Of a DNA stretch of 64,000 bases, positions 35,701 to 44,390 are shown piece after piece; position 1 is the stretch's first letter; every line of letters begins with the position of its first letter. The stretch comes from CALXVA01 sp944393025 (GTDB lineage: Bacteria; Bacillota; Clostridia; TANB77; CAG-508). A program made the translations under genes and the position numbers. Below the pieces are notes generated by a model. The model saw only the letters and a program-made list of their open reading frames with translations, was not told where the DNA came from and did no database searches. The stretch spans positions 992,001 to 1,056,000 of the forward strand of contig OZ007016.1 in the NCBI GenBank assembly GCA_963931445.1. Reading direction: 5' to 3'.

Positions 35701-37889
35701 CTTTCATTGTCTTTATATAGAGATATTGCTCTTAAATAGCTTTCTTCTCGTGTAATAGGATAATGTGCTGTTTCAAGCATTGTGAGGTCTAATAAAACAA
35801 TTTGGTCAAATTCTTTTTTTATAGCTTCTACTCGATATTTTCTATCACTTTCTAAATATATAACTTGACCTATTTTTAAATTAACAGTTTCTTCATTGTC
35901 TAAATTTATTTTTTCATTTGCAATTTCTTGTTTTACTGTATTATTTACATTTTGCTCTTTTCCTAATTCATCTATAAAATTTTGACTAACTTCTTCTAAA
36001 TTTTCATTTGATAATTCTTCAATATTTGTAAATACAGCTAATCTTTTCCTAATGTTTGTTATGGTTTGATTTTCTTCATTATCTGAATATTCTAGTAATC
36101 CACCATCTTGTTCATTTCCATATTGATCATAAATAGAATAGTAATAACCTTCCTCATTTGTATGGAAGTGAAAGTAATTGCCATTAGATAATTTATAGTT
36201 TTTCTCTAATTCTATTATAGGAATATTATTTATTGTTTCATTATTATCTAGCCATTCTTTGTATTTTTCTTTTTCACTTGGAGTAAAATATCTATTTAAA
36301 CTTATTATCTCTTTTAATCTTTGTTCTACTTTATTCCATTGTAATAGCAATTTTGGAGCATTATCTCCGTATCCCTTATATAATTCAATACCTTTAGAAT
36401 CGTGTCTTTGACCAATTCCATCGAAGCCTCTTATAGAAGAACTGCCACCTATTCCATATTCATTTTTTAAAAAATCTATATTTTCTTTTGTAGATAAACT
36501 TTTTTGTAGTTGTTCATATATTCTAAATTTTCCTTCTACAAATCCACTACCCTCTAAAAGCATATTATCTATCATTTCTTGAGTAAAAATAAAAGCAGGA
36601 GTATTATCTACTTCTGCTTGTGATTCTATGATAAACTTTTGTTCATCTTCACTTGGCAATTTTTTTATCGGAGGAATATATGAATCTGTGAATAAATTTA
36701 GTTGTAAATCAATTCCGTTACTACTATCTCCTCTGCTTGATTTTTTATTGAGTTCATCTCTTGTACCCATTCCATTTGGTTGGTCGCCTTTAAGTTCTCG
36801 TCTATTTTGTTCTTCTCTGCTAGACTCTTGATTATTTCTTTCATCATTTTTTGTGCCATTGCTTCTATCTCTCCTAAATGTTCTTCCATTTTGCCATCTA
36901 ACATCAATTCCTCGTATAGACCTTTTTTGTGTTCTTTCAAGTATTGCTCTCTCATTCTTGAGAATCTCCCCTGTGGCATTTGCTTGATTTTTGGTAATGC
37001 TACTTGTGGTATCTGATAATCTCCCATTTGTTTGTACTCTATCTTCATCATAATCATTTCTCCCTTCATTATTTTTATTTTCATTATTATAATAATTTGT
37101 TTTTTGATTATTTACAAATGTACGATTTCTATTATTTGTAGTTCTTTCAAAAGTTCTTACACTTGAAGCTATTTCTCTTAAAACTTGCTCTGATATATCA
37201 CTTGTTGCAGCACCTAATCGAGATATAACACTTTTAGTGTCAAATTGCTTAATTATTTCAAAATCACTATAACTAAAATGCTCTAAAGGATCTATTCCAC
37301 ATCTATTCAAAGCCATATATGATATAGAGTTTACCAGTATTCCTTTAAAAAGTGATTCTAACTCCTCCTCACTTACATTTTGGAGAGAACTATTTTCTAC
37401 TACTTCTCTTAAATCTACTAAATAATCTTGATAGTTATCTTCTACTAAATTTATTGAACTTGAATAAATAGCTTCAGCTAAATTGTTTTTTATCTCTAAA
37501 TTACCAAAGCTATTTTCTAAAGTTTCTATAAGTCCATTTTCATAAGAAGGTATGACTTCCCACAATTTTAAGTTTCTATTTATACCACTATGTGTATCTG
37601 AAATATCAAATACATGTTTTAATACACTTCTACCATTTTCAATGGAAATTAGAGCTATACCTTTAGCACCCTTATTAACCCATCTTTTCAGTCTATTGTT
37701 CCATGTTTCTATATCTGCACAAGCAGTTGCATTTGGCTTTTGAGCATATATTAATACTTGTTCATTAAAAGAATATTTATAATTGTTACTTGCAGTATTT
37801 AAGAAATTTGTCCAATTTTCTCCACTTTGTGTTATCTCTTTTAATGTTTCATTTACTATTTCATTTACTAATTGATATTTATTAGGCAT
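32769..37889 (-). CDS. Giant N6-adenine methyltransferase/SNF2-type helicase, N-terminal part
   Basis: 1706 zero-frame residues, 2354 after joining. Residues 1-80 resemble the ArdC-like N-terminal domain (NYKYSFNEQVLIYAQKPNAT). Near residue 880 is the SAM motif (ILEPSCGIGNFLG) and near 945 the catalytic-type motif GNVPFGDF in place of NPPF. Helicase motif I is LLAHEVGAGKTYEM near residue 1546. This LtrC-like, DarB-like architecture is common on conjugative elements and large phages; proposed roles are modification and protection of incoming DNA. The start overlaps the previous stop (TAATG) after AAAGGAGG. The last residues RSR follow a CGG codon and are probably not made. Confidence 0.9.
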   Translation of the reverse strand: MPNKYQLVNEIVNETLKEITQSGENWTNFLNTASNNYKYSFNEQVLIYAQKPNATACADIETWNNRLKRWVNKGAKGIALISIENGRSVLKHVFDISDTHSGINRNLKLWEVIPSYENGLIETLENSFGNLEIKNNLAEAIYSSSINLVEDNYQDYLVDLREVVENSSLQNVSEEELESLFKGILVNSISYMALNRCGIDPLEHFSYSDFEIIKQFDTKSVISRLGAATSDISEQVLREIASSVRTFERTTNNRNRTFVNNQKTNYYNNENKNNEGRNDYDEDRVQTNGRLSDTTSSITKNQANATGEILKNERAILERTQKRSIRGIDVRWQNGRTFRRDRSNGTKNDERNNQESSREEQNRRELKGDQPNGMGTRDELNKKSSRGDSSNGIDLQLNLFTDSYIPPIKKLPSEDEQKFIIESQAEVDNTPAFIFTQEMIDNMLLEGSGFVEGKFRIYEQLQKSLSTKENIDFLKNEYGIGGSSSIRGFDGIGQRHDSKGIELYKGYGDNAPKLLLQWNKVEQRLKEIISLNRYFTPSEKEKYKEWLDNNETINNIPIIELEKNYKLSNGNYFHFHTNEEGYYYSIYDQYGNEQDGGLLEYSDNEENQTITNIRKRLAVFTNIEELSNENLEEVSQNFIDELGKEQNVNNTVKQEIANEKINLDNEETVNLKIGQVIYLESDRKYRVEAIKKEFDQIVLLDLTMLETAHYPITREESYLRAISLYKDNERNFEKTKSQDVILEKKDTNQNIINTTQEKINYHIEDNLIGEGTPKEKVARNIEAIKLLKNLEKENRLANTKEQEVLSKYVGWGGLPDVFDEKKTNWSEEYNILKELLTNEEYESARASTLTAFYTPPIVIKSIYKALQNMGLEQANILEPSCGIGNFLGLLPDELQSSKLYGIELDSISGRIAKQLYQKADIRVEGYEKSELPDSFFDIAIGNVPFGDFKLNDSRYDKNNFLIHDYFFAKTLDKVRPGGIIAFITSKGTMDKANPEVRKYIAQRADLLGAIRLPDNTFTKNAGTKVTSDIIFLQKRESLTDIMPDWVYLDRDENNITMNRYFIDNPEMILGNMEIVSTAFGYDSTCKANENISLEEQLDYAITNIHGELQEYVTENEIEQEDTSIPARPNIKNYSYTIIDDKIYFRENSKMYLQDNLPLTNQNRIKELIALREQVRELIDFQLEDRSDEYIHIAQAKLNELYDRFTKEYGLINSRANENAFSNDGSYFLLCSLEKLDGEGKFIGKADMFTKRTIKAKKQILKVDTPDEALIISIKDKAKVDLNYMQKLCGIDMDKMIESLQGVIFRVPEEGNPNNWVTADEYLSGNVREKLKVAEEFAKEDPNYNINVEKLKEVIPKDLTASEIGVKLGSTWIPPEVIREFIFELLETPRYNRWDIHVKYSNITSEWYIEGKSEDKDNVKAYSTYGTPRMNAYKIIEQTLNLKDVKIFDTVIDDEGKKQRVLNRKETAIASSKQDVIKEAFLNWIWEDPDRRNKLIRLYNDKFNSIRPREYDGSHIDFVGMNPEIKLRPHQLNAVAHVLYGKNVLLAHEVGAGKTYEMVAAAMESKRLGLCNKSLFVVPNHIIEQFASEFLDLYPSANILVATKKDFETKNRKKFCSRIATGEFDAVIIGHSQFEKIPMSVERQRTILQEQINDITNGIAEEKSNKGEYYTIKQLEKTKKSLEARLEKLNKQERKDDVITFEQLRSR

Positions 37890-38116
37890 TAAATTTCCTC
37901 CTTTCCCTCATTAGTCTGCGTATAATTAAAATACTCAATGGTATTATGATTTTTTATATATTCTCGAAGAATAATTATATTTTGAACATCTTTATCTTTG
38001 GTTATATCTTTAAGATCTTCTATTTTTAAATTAAGAATATCCTTTTCATTTGACTTACCTGTTTTTATTAGTTTATTAAATGTTTCTATTCTAGGATTTT
38101 CTTTTCTTCTGGGCAT
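37889..38116 (-). CDS. Small basic hypothetical protein (75 residues)
   Basis: Starts MPRRKENPRIETFNKLI at 38116 with AAAGGAGGTG upstream; a longer frame to 38188 lacks this site and crosses a terminator. It is helical and charged (SNEKDILNLKIEDLKDITKD). Its stop overlaps the start of the giant methyltransferase-helicase, so it leads that operon. It may be a small regulator or DNA-binding accessory; no motif recognised. Confidence 0.65.
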   Translation of the reverse strand: MPRRKENPRIETFNKLIKTGKSNEKDILNLKIEDLKDITKDKDVQNIIILREYIKNHNTIEYFNYTQTNEGKEEI

Positions 38117-38140
38117 CTTTTCACCTCCTTTTTTAGGCAT

Positions 38141-38175
38141 AAAAAATAAGCTAGATTTAATATCTAACTTATTTA
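38141..38175 (-). terminator. Terminator upstream of the methyltransferase-helicase operon
   Basis: On the minus strand AAATAAGtTAGAT and ATCTAgCTTATTT pair with one mismatch around a short loop, followed by six T. It ends the transcript of the 196-residue anchored protein, 22 bases after its stop. Confidence 0.8.
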
Positions 38176-38196
38176 ATAATTCAAGCAAATTGTAAT

Positions 38197-38784
38197 TTAT
38201 CTTTCTCTATTATTAATAACTTTTTGATTAAACTTTTCTAGAAATTCTTTTGAAGTAGACCAAGAATCAGTTATATCATCAAAATTAACTAGTTTTGATA
38301 ATGCCATTGCACAAATATACTCATAAGATCCTTGATTAGGACTTTTATATATTATTAAATACAATGGTTTTATAGCATCATTTCCCATATTTATAACTTC
38401 GTTGAATTGTTGACTATCTAAAGTATATTTATACCATCCCGCACTCAAATAAAAATTAATATCTTCTTTTTCTTTTTGTGCAATTTCTGCACTTAAAGAT
38501 TGCAATAGTGCTGCAATTTTTTCTAAATCTATAGTGTTTACATTTTGTAATAATAATTCTTCATTAACCCCTTCTTCTGTTATTTCATCCCATTCTATAT
38601 TTTCTTTATTTTTATCGTTATTTACTGTGTTAACAGGAGTAGAACTAATATTTTCAACATTGAATTTAAAGTTTTCTCTATTTATAACGCCATTTTCAAT
38701 CAATTTATATGCAACAACTATCCCAATGATTATAATTAATAATATAATTAAAATTATTAAAATTATTTTCTTCTTGTTTTTCAT
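38197..38784 (-). CDS. Membrane-anchored hypothetical protein
   Basis: 195 residues from the ATG at 38784; an in-frame ATG at 38805 is an alternative (GGAAGG lies between the two). Residues 5-27 are a strongly hydrophobic anchor (IILIILIILLIIIIGIVVAY). The external part is acidic and contains helices (LEKIAALLQSLSAEIAQKEK) and a HEAT-like end (NDAIKPLYLIIYKSPNQGSY and CAMALSKLVNF). It is flanked on both sides by the short motif described for the GNAT and CPBP genes. Function unknown. Confidence 0.65.
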   Translation of the reverse strand: MKNKKKIILIILIILLIIIIGIVVAYKLIENGVINRENFKFNVENISSTPVNTVNNDKNKENIEWDEITEEGVNEELLLQNVNTIDLEKIAALLQSLSAEIAQKEKEDINFYLSAGWYKYTLDSQQFNEVINMGNDAIKPLYLIIYKSPNQGSYEYICAMALSKLVNFDDITDSWSTSKEFLEKFNQKVINNRER

Positions 38785-38866
38785 ATCACCATTAATTCCT
38801 TCCATTTTACAAATTAACCTTATGGATAAATTACTATTTTGTAAACGACTAAATTGTAATTTATTA

Positions 38867-39619
38867 TTACCTTATATATCTTTTATTTATATTTAAAATT
38901 AGTATTGATACTATTATTGTTACAATTAAAGTTATACAACAACTTAACAAACTATAATTAAATACAAATATTGCAGATAACCCATTTATTAAGCAATGAG
39001 TTAATATACAAGGAAATACACCTTTCGATACCTTTCTTATTGATGCCAAAGCATAACATAAGGTTAAACACATTATTCCAAAAAGAAAATAGTTCATATT
39101 TGCATTTGCTGTTCCTCTTATAAAAAATATTGGTAAATGCCATAACCACCAAATAATAGAAGTAAAGATTGTTGCTATATGAAATCCAAATTTCTTTTCC
39201 AATTCAGGTTGTAAAATCATTCTCCATCCAACTTCCTCATTGCCACCACCAAATAACATCATTGGTAAAATTACTATAAGCATGAATATAGGAGCACCAA
39301 ATTCAAATCCATTTATTGCACATCCCAAAACATAATAAATCACTACAAATAAAATTACTAAAACATAAGTCCAAATGTTATGTTTTATATCAAATATCTT
39401 TTTTAACCATTCTTTTAAATTCTTAACTTTGTTATTTCTCTTTAGAGATATATAAGAGGCAATAGTTGGAGAGAAACCCCCGATAATGTGCATAATCCTT
39501 AAAAATATATTATTTATTGTTAAATTAAATATTTGACTAATTAAAGCACATCCACCCCAAAATACTACCATTATTGCAAATGTTATAATTAAAAATTCTT
39601 TTACTAATTTTTTATTCAT
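38867..39619 (-). CDS. CPBP-family intramembrane metalloprotease
   Basis: A 250-residue protein with about seven hydrophobic segments. The family motifs are present: EEVGWRMILQPEL (EExxxR) near residue 122, the second motif with WWLWHLPIFF near residue 155 and HCLINGL near residue 207, supplying the metal ligands. The ATG at 39619 has AGGAG 8 bases upstream. CPBP proteases often protect from bacteriocins or process membrane proteins; here it might provide immunity or surface-protein maturation. It is cargo of the element and lies between genes of unknown role. Confidence 0.9.
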   Translation of the reverse strand: MNKKLVKEFLIITFAIMVVFWGGCALISQIFNLTINNIFLRIMHIIGGFSPTIASYISLKRNNKVKNLKEWLKKIFDIKHNIWTYVLVILFVVIYYVLGCAINGFEFGAPIFMLIVILPMMLFGGGNEEVGWRMILQPELEKKFGFHIATIFTSIIWWLWHLPIFFIRGTANANMNYFLFGIMCLTLCYALASIRKVSKGVFPCILTHCLINGLSAIFVFNYSLLSCCITLIVTIIVSILILNINKRYIR

Positions 39620-39689
39620 ACATACTCCTATCATTTCTATAAATTACTATTTTTCTAACTAATTACTACTTATTAAGTAATTTAGCATT

Positions 39690-39977
39690 TTATAAATTTT
39701 TATAAACTTCAAGTAGCTTTAAAAGTAACTCATCTATTGCAGATGTGTCTTGTTCTTCAGCAATCATATTTTTTCTTTTTTTATCTAGCCCATTTATTAT
39801 AATTCCTAAATCATACTTGTCTACTTTCATTTTATTATTTAATTTAGCAATTATTTCATCTACTGGATCTGTGTATTTATTTTCTTTTAATAAAGCATTT
39901 CTAAAATCAGTTAAAGAATAAAGTACTATCCTTAATTCGTCATTGTTAAACTCAATTTTTTTCTTTTTCTTAAACAT
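39690..39977 (-). CDS. Small helical protein with two FRN-type repeats (second copy)
   Basis: A 95-residue protein built of two related halves: DELRIVLYSLTDFRNALLKE...TDPVDEIIAKLNN (residues 13-50) and KYDLGIIINGLDKKRKNMIA...TSAIDELLLKLLE (residues 53-90). Each resembles the single unit in the 70-residue protein at 24748, next to VirD4. GGGAG precedes the ATG. The duplication within one element suggests a small domain with a dedicated job in it, but no function is known to me. Confidence 0.65.
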   Translation of the reverse strand: MFKKKKKIEFNNDELRIVLYSLTDFRNALLKENKYTDPVDEIIAKLNNKMKVDKYDLGIIINGLDKKRKNMIAEEQDTSAIDELLLKLLEVYKNL

Positions 39978-40051
39978 TATAATTCTCCCAAATCATTATT
40001 TGAAAAAATTATATCATATCTTTTAATAATTGTCTTATCTTTTATAAAAAA

Positions 40052-40088
40052 AGAGAGATTAACTTTTTAGTAATAAGCTAATCTCTCT
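40052..40088 (-). terminator. Terminator after the surface adhesin gene
   Basis: Perfect arms AGAGAGATTA / TAATCTCTCT with a 17-base loop that extends the stem by a few pairs, followed on the minus strand by seven T. It lies 9 bases after the adhesin stop. Confidence 0.9.
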
Positions 40089-40096
40089 AAATTTAA

Positions 40097-43000
40097 TTAT
40101 TCTTCTTTATTTTTCTTATGATTATGAATTATGATGTATGTTATTCCTAATAAAGAAAGTAAACCTATTCCTGCAAATAATTTTATATTACTATCATCTC
40201 CAGTTTTAGGAACTTCTATTTTTTTATTTTCAAATGTAAATTCTATTGTATCATCATTTTCTTCCATTTTTTTGTCATCTATAAAAGCTCCTTTGTCATT
40301 TATTTCTACTTTTACAACTTTGTTAGATAATTCATAATCTGTTGGTGCTTTAATTTCTTTTATATAATATATACCATATCTTAAGTCCTCAAATATAGCT
40401 GTTCCATCTTTTTTATTTGATTGAACTTCTTTAATTAATTTAGTGCATTCTGGATCTTCATAAATTGCAAAAGTAAATTTATCTTTGATTACTTCTTTCG
40501 TTTCAGAATCAACTTTAATTACTTTTACATTCTTTAATATAGGCATATCTTTCATCTCAACTTTTTGTGTTTCTTTGTCGGTTGTTACAGTAAATTCTAT
40601 TTCTTCAGTAATTTCATATCCATAAGGGGCTGTTGTTTCTTTTAGTATGTAAGTTTTCCCCTCTTCTAGTCCTTTTACTTGATGTGGCTCTTTAGTAGAA
40701 GTCCATTTGTCCATTACATTTCCTTCTTCATCTATAACTTCTAACTCTGCTCCCTCTAGTTCTTCTCCTGTTGTTAAGTCTGTCTTTGTAATTTCTACTA
40801 ATTTATCAATCATAACAACTTTTTGTGTTTCTTTATCTTCACTTACTGTAAGTTCAATATCAGATGCTTTTACATAGTTACCTACAGCTATTTCTTCATG
40901 CAATATATATGTTTCATTTTCTTTTAATCCTTTGACTTTGTGTGCTTCTTTTTCTGAAATCCACTCATCTATTACATTGCCATCTTTGTCTAATACTTGT
41001 AATTTAGCACCTTCTATCTCATTACCAGAAATATCTTCTTTAGATATTTCAACTACTTTATCTATCATTGTTACTTTTTGAATTTCATTAGTATCTTCTA
41101 CTTTGAATTTTATTTCTGTTGCTAAAACATAACCATCTGGTGCAATTTCTTCTTTTAGAGTGTATTCTTTTCCTGCTATTAATCCTTCTATTTTATGAGT
41201 TTTTTCAGTAGAAGTCCATGTATCTATAACATTGTTTTCACTATCTAAAACTGTAAGTTTAGCTCCAGGTAATTCTTTTTCTCCAGTTATATCAGTTTTA
41301 GAAAATTCTACTAATGTAGTATCATTTGTAACATCTAATTTGCTGTCGTAAACTTTTGTTGTTAAATCTTTTTGTTCAAATTTGACTTCATATTTTGTTG
41401 TATTTAATACTAGACCATCTAAAGTTTTTATTTCTTCAATTTCATAAGTTCCCATTGGTAAGTCTTTAATTGTTAATTTTCCATCTTTATTTAAATTATA
41501 AACTTTAATTTCTTGTCCATTTTCATAGATTATGCTTCCATCTGCTTTATCAATTATATCTTCTTTAGATGTTAGTTTGAATTCTATACCAGATAAATCT
41601 GATATATCTACTAATGATGTATCTACATCATCTCTAATAGCAATAGTTTTATCCAAGTTAATTGTTCCTGTTGGTTGCTCATTATTTATGACTATTTCTT
41701 TGATAAAATCTCCATCTTGATCTGTATCATAATCTTTTATATTCTTAATTTCAAATGTAACTGGTGCATCTAATTGTAAGAAACCTTCTGGAACTTTTAT
41801 CTCTGTTATTTCATAACTTCCTACTGGTAATTTTAAAGGAGTTGTAACTTCTGCCTTATTATCATTTTCAGAATTATATGAATTATCTGGAACTACAATA
41901 TTATCTGCATTTGTTGTAAAAGATGTATATGTTGTACTTCCAACTTTTTGAGATATTGTCTCTCCTTTTTTGAATAATATCTTGTTTGTTGCTCTGTCGT
42001 ATATATCATTTGTTGCCCTTATCTCAAAAGTTGTAGAATTTAATGTGACAGCTTTTCCTGTCTTTTGATCTTTCTTTATTAGTTTAATATAAGTTTCTAA
42101 TTGTTCATTATTTACTACTATATGTTTTGTTTTCTTTGCTATTTCTTCAACTTCTGATTCATCATCGGTTATAGAGAATGTAAAGTCAACTGATGTTTCA
42201 TAATCTTCTGGAGTTACTGTTTCTTTTACGATATATTTGCCATAAGGTAATTTATTTTGTGTATATGCATCTCCGTTTTCATCTGTTACTATTGTTTCAA
42301 TTGTTGGTGCAATGACTTGTGCTGCTGCAACTCTTTTACTATCGACTTTTACTTGATTTCCATTTTCATCAATTCCATTCCATATTTCTTCATAAGTATA
42401 ACCTTGCTCATATGCTTTTTCTACTGATGAATTTAATTTTATTGTAAATTCTGCACCTGCTAAACCAGGAGTTACTCCTGAATTTTCTTTAATGCCAGAT
42501 TTAAAGATATGAAGTCCCATCTCTTTTACTTTTTCTAAGCTTGTTGTAGTATTAGAGATTACTTCTTCATGTTGATCTTTATATGATAATGTAACATCAT
42601 ATTCTTTGGTGTCTAACATATATCCTTTTGGTGCGACTTCTTCTTTTACTACATATTTTCCTAATGGAAGATTTATTATGTCTTCTGTTGTTCCTTTTTC
42701 ATTCATAGTTCTAGTTGCAACTAAATCTCCATTAGAATAGAATTTTTTAGTTTTTGCTTTATTGTATATATCTTCTTTTGCATAAACTTTATATACTGCA
42801 CCTTTAAAAACTGCATCTCCTTGAGGAGTTGAACCTGTTTCAACATCTTTCTTAATTATTGATATACTTCCAGTTGGTTCTTCATCAGTTCTTTCTGCTG
42901 AAGCATAAACAACTGATGTGTTTTGGTCTTTATATTTTAATTCAAAAGAATATACAGTATTATCTATTAAATAACCATCTGGTGCTTTAGTTTCTTGATA

Positions 43001-44074
43001 ATTGTATTTACCAAGTTTTAGTCCTTCAACTTTTATTTCTCCATTATCATTTGTTGTGAATGTTTTATCATAAGTAGAATTCCATATTCTATATTCAGCT
43101 CCTTTTAAATTAGCTGATTTATCTGAATTCTTTTTAATTAATGTGAATGTTCCAGTAGGCTCTGTATTAACTACTGCTTGTGTAGCTGTTTGATTTACTT
43201 TGACTTCCACATTATATGCTTTTGTATCTAATAAATAACCATAAGGTGCAGATATTTCTTTTATTGTATAAGTACCTTTCTTTAATTTATCTAATGTTAT
43301 TCTTCCATTTGTTACTGTTACATCTTCATCATATCCGTCTGGTCCAGTAACATTAAATACAGATCCAGAAATTAAATCTCCTTCTGTATTTAATTTTGAA
43401 AGTTCTAATTTTCCAAAGCTATCTATTTTTAGATCTAACAACATTGATACTGGATCATTATAATTTAAAGCATATAATTGATTTTGCACTCCTTCTTCAA
43501 ATGTAAAATAAACTGTGGTATCGTGATTTTCTGATTCTTCTTTTATAATTCCCCAGTTTTTCATTGTGCTTTCAGATATTCTATAAGTTTCTTGCGTACA
43601 ATTCTCACTTACTGTTATCTTCATTGTATTTTGTCCTTTACTATGTTGTATTCTTATTCCATCTACGGTTTTATCAAAACTAACATAATCTTTTAATACA
43701 TTATTCGTATCTGTAATAGTCTTTGTTTCTCCAGCAGTTATTGTTATTGTATCATCTATAAAACTTGGTTGTAGTTTCATATTTGCAATTTTTTTATTTA
43801 TTTCTGCCTTAAAAGAAACATAGTCTTTTTGAATGCTTGAATCTTTAAATTTAGCATTACTTTGACCTAATACTTCCCATATCATTTGTTGAGTAAAAAC
43901 ATAATCCATTTTTCTTTCATTCATAGATTCAGCCATTGTTCCACCGTCGATCACATAATCTCCGTATTTTTCATACCAGCCGAAGTATGCGACTTTACAA
44001 GCATCTCGCATTTTAGGATTTGTTGGAACAGAGTGTTCTGCTGTTTCTATTGTTCCAGTTGGTGAATCTACTCC
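40097..44074 (-). CDS. Cna-B/SpaA-type adhesin with VPKTG anchor, main part (after CGG shift)
   Basis: About 1325 residues. The start continues the thioester domain (GVDSPTGTIETAEHS, then the YVFTQQMIW-type box with the thioester Gln). At least nine Cna-B/SpaA repeats follow, each opening with a Lys-containing strand such as TFTLIKKNSD, SISIIKKDVE, LHIFKSG, TYIKLIKKDQ, VEFSKTDIT, VEISKEDIS, VEITKTDLT and closing with E(I/E)xAPxGY; the internal Lys/Asp/Glu sets suggest isopeptide bonds. The C-terminus is VPKTGDDSN, a membrane segment and a Lys tail, a sortase signal. There is no ribosome site at 44011; the frame is entered by skipping C at 44075. Confidence 0.9.
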   Translation of the reverse strand, partial: GVDSPTGTIETAEHSVPTNPKMRDACKVAYFGWYEKYGDYVIDGGTMAESMNERKMDYVFTQQMIWEVLGQSNAKFKDSSIQKDYVSFKAEINKKIANMKLQPSFIDDTITITAGETKTITDTNNVLKDYVSFDKTVDGIRIQHSKGQNTMKITVSENCTQETYRISESTMKNWGIIKEESENHDTTVYFTFEEGVQNQLYALNYNDPVSMLLDLKIDSFGKLELSKLNTEGDLISGSVFNVTGPDGYDEDVTVTNGRITLDKLKKGTYTIKEISAPYGYLLDTKAYNVEVKVNQTATQAVVNTEPTGTFTLIKKNSDKSANLKGAEYRIWNSTYDKTFTTNDNGEIKVEGLKLGKYNYQETKAPDGYLIDNTVYSFELKYKDQNTSVVYASAERTDEEPTGSISIIKKDVETGSTPQGDAVFKGAVYKVYAKEDIYNKAKTKKFYSNGDLVATRTMNEKGTTEDIINLPLGKYVVKEEVAPKGYMLDTKEYDVTLSYKDQHEEVISNTTTSLEKVKEMGLHIFKSGIKENSGVTPGLAGAEFTIKLNSSVEKAYEQGYTYEEIWNGIDENGNQVKVDSKRVAAAQVIAPTIETIVTDENGDAYTQNKLPYGKYIVKETVTPEDYETSVDFTFSITDDESEVEEIAKKTKHIVVNNEQLETYIKLIKKDQKTGKAVTLNSTTFEIRATNDIYDRATNKILFKKGETISQKVGSTTYTSFTTNADNIVVPDNSYNSENDNKAEVTTPLKLPVGSYEITEIKVPEGFLQLDAPVTFEIKNIKDYDTDQDGDFIKEIVINNEQPTGTINLDKTIAIRDDVDTSLVDISDLSGIEFKLTSKEDIIDKADGSIIYENGQEIKVYNLNKDGKLTIKDLPMGTYEIEEIKTLDGLVLNTTKYEVKFEQKDLTTKVYDSKLDVTNDTTLVEFSKTDITGEKELPGAKLTVLDSENNVIDTWTSTEKTHKIEGLIAGKEYTLKEEIAPDGYVLATEIKFKVEDTNEIQKVTMIDKVVEISKEDISGNEIEGAKLQVLDKDGNVIDEWISEKEAHKVKGLKENETYILHEEIAVGNYVKASDIELTVSEDKETQKVVMIDKLVEITKTDLTTGEELEGAELEVIDEEGNVMDKWTSTKEPHQVKGLEEGKTYILKETTAPYGYEITEEIEFTVTTDKETQKVEMKDMPILKNVKVIKVDSETKEVIKDKFTFAIYEDPECTKLIKEVQSNKKDGTAIFEDLRYGIYYIKEIKAPTDYELSNKVVKVEINDKGAFIDDKKMEENDDTIEFTFENKKIEVPKTGDDSNIKLFAGIGLLSLLGITYIIIHNHKKNKEE

Positions 44075-44324
44075 GGTGCTCTACACAGAACACTGTAAGT
44101 CTTTCTCCAGTTGTATAATTTACTAATCTTCTTAATAATATTCCTACACTTGTATTATTTTCTGTTGTAAAAATTTGAGTATCCCATTGTCCTGAAACCC
44201 ATTGCCCTGTTCCAGAACTTGAAACTGCAAAAATGATAGGTTGCATTGTGCTTAATAAAGTTATTAGTATAAATATAATTGAAACTATTTTTTTATACTT
44301 ATTTGTTTTCTTAATTTTCAACAT
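44013..44324 (-). CDS. Adhesin N-terminus: signal peptide and thioester Cys, ends after CGG
   Basis: Starts at the ATG at 44324 with AAAGGAGG upstream. Residues 12-38 are a signal peptide (VSIIFILITLLSTMQPIIFA), then GQWVSGQWDTQIFTTE and the thioester-domain Cys in TVFCVEH near residue 80. The zero frame then reads CAC CGG AGT AGA and runs 19 unrelated codons to a stop. Skipping the C at 44075 gives CAC GGA GTA GAT TCA, joining FCVEH-GVDSPTG. The joined secreted protein has about 1408 residues. Thioester domains bind host amines covalently, from family knowledge. Confidence 0.85.
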   Translation of the reverse strand: MLKIKKTNKYKKIVSIIFILITLLSTMQPIIFAVSSSGTGQWVSGQWDTQIFTTENNTSVGILLRRLVNYTTGERLTVFCVEHRSRFTNWNNRNSRTLCSNKS

Positions 44325-44390
44325 TAAAATTTCCTCCTTTAACCAAAAAAAGAACAAGCATAATACTTGTTCAAATTATATTTTTATAAA

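Noticed and set aside
36905..36935. In-frame CGG elsewhere as ordinary arginine
   Set aside because: All other CCG/CGG trinucleotides that I checked in genes fall across codons (mostly AAC GGA, GAC GGA, TAC GGA, ACG Gxx), so none is an in-frame CGG.
36698..37084. 128-residue open frame inside the methyltransferase-helicase gene
   Set aside because: It lies on the same strand in another frame within a well-supported gene and has unnatural low-complexity composition.
38806..38866. Integron attC site between cargo genes
   Set aside because: An inverted repeat is present, but the required core sites (GTTRRRY/RYYYAAC) and an integron integrase are absent.
38534..38896. 120-residue plus-strand frame opposite the 38197 gene
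   Set aside because: Antisense shadow of the hydrophobic anchor and stalk; no start signal.
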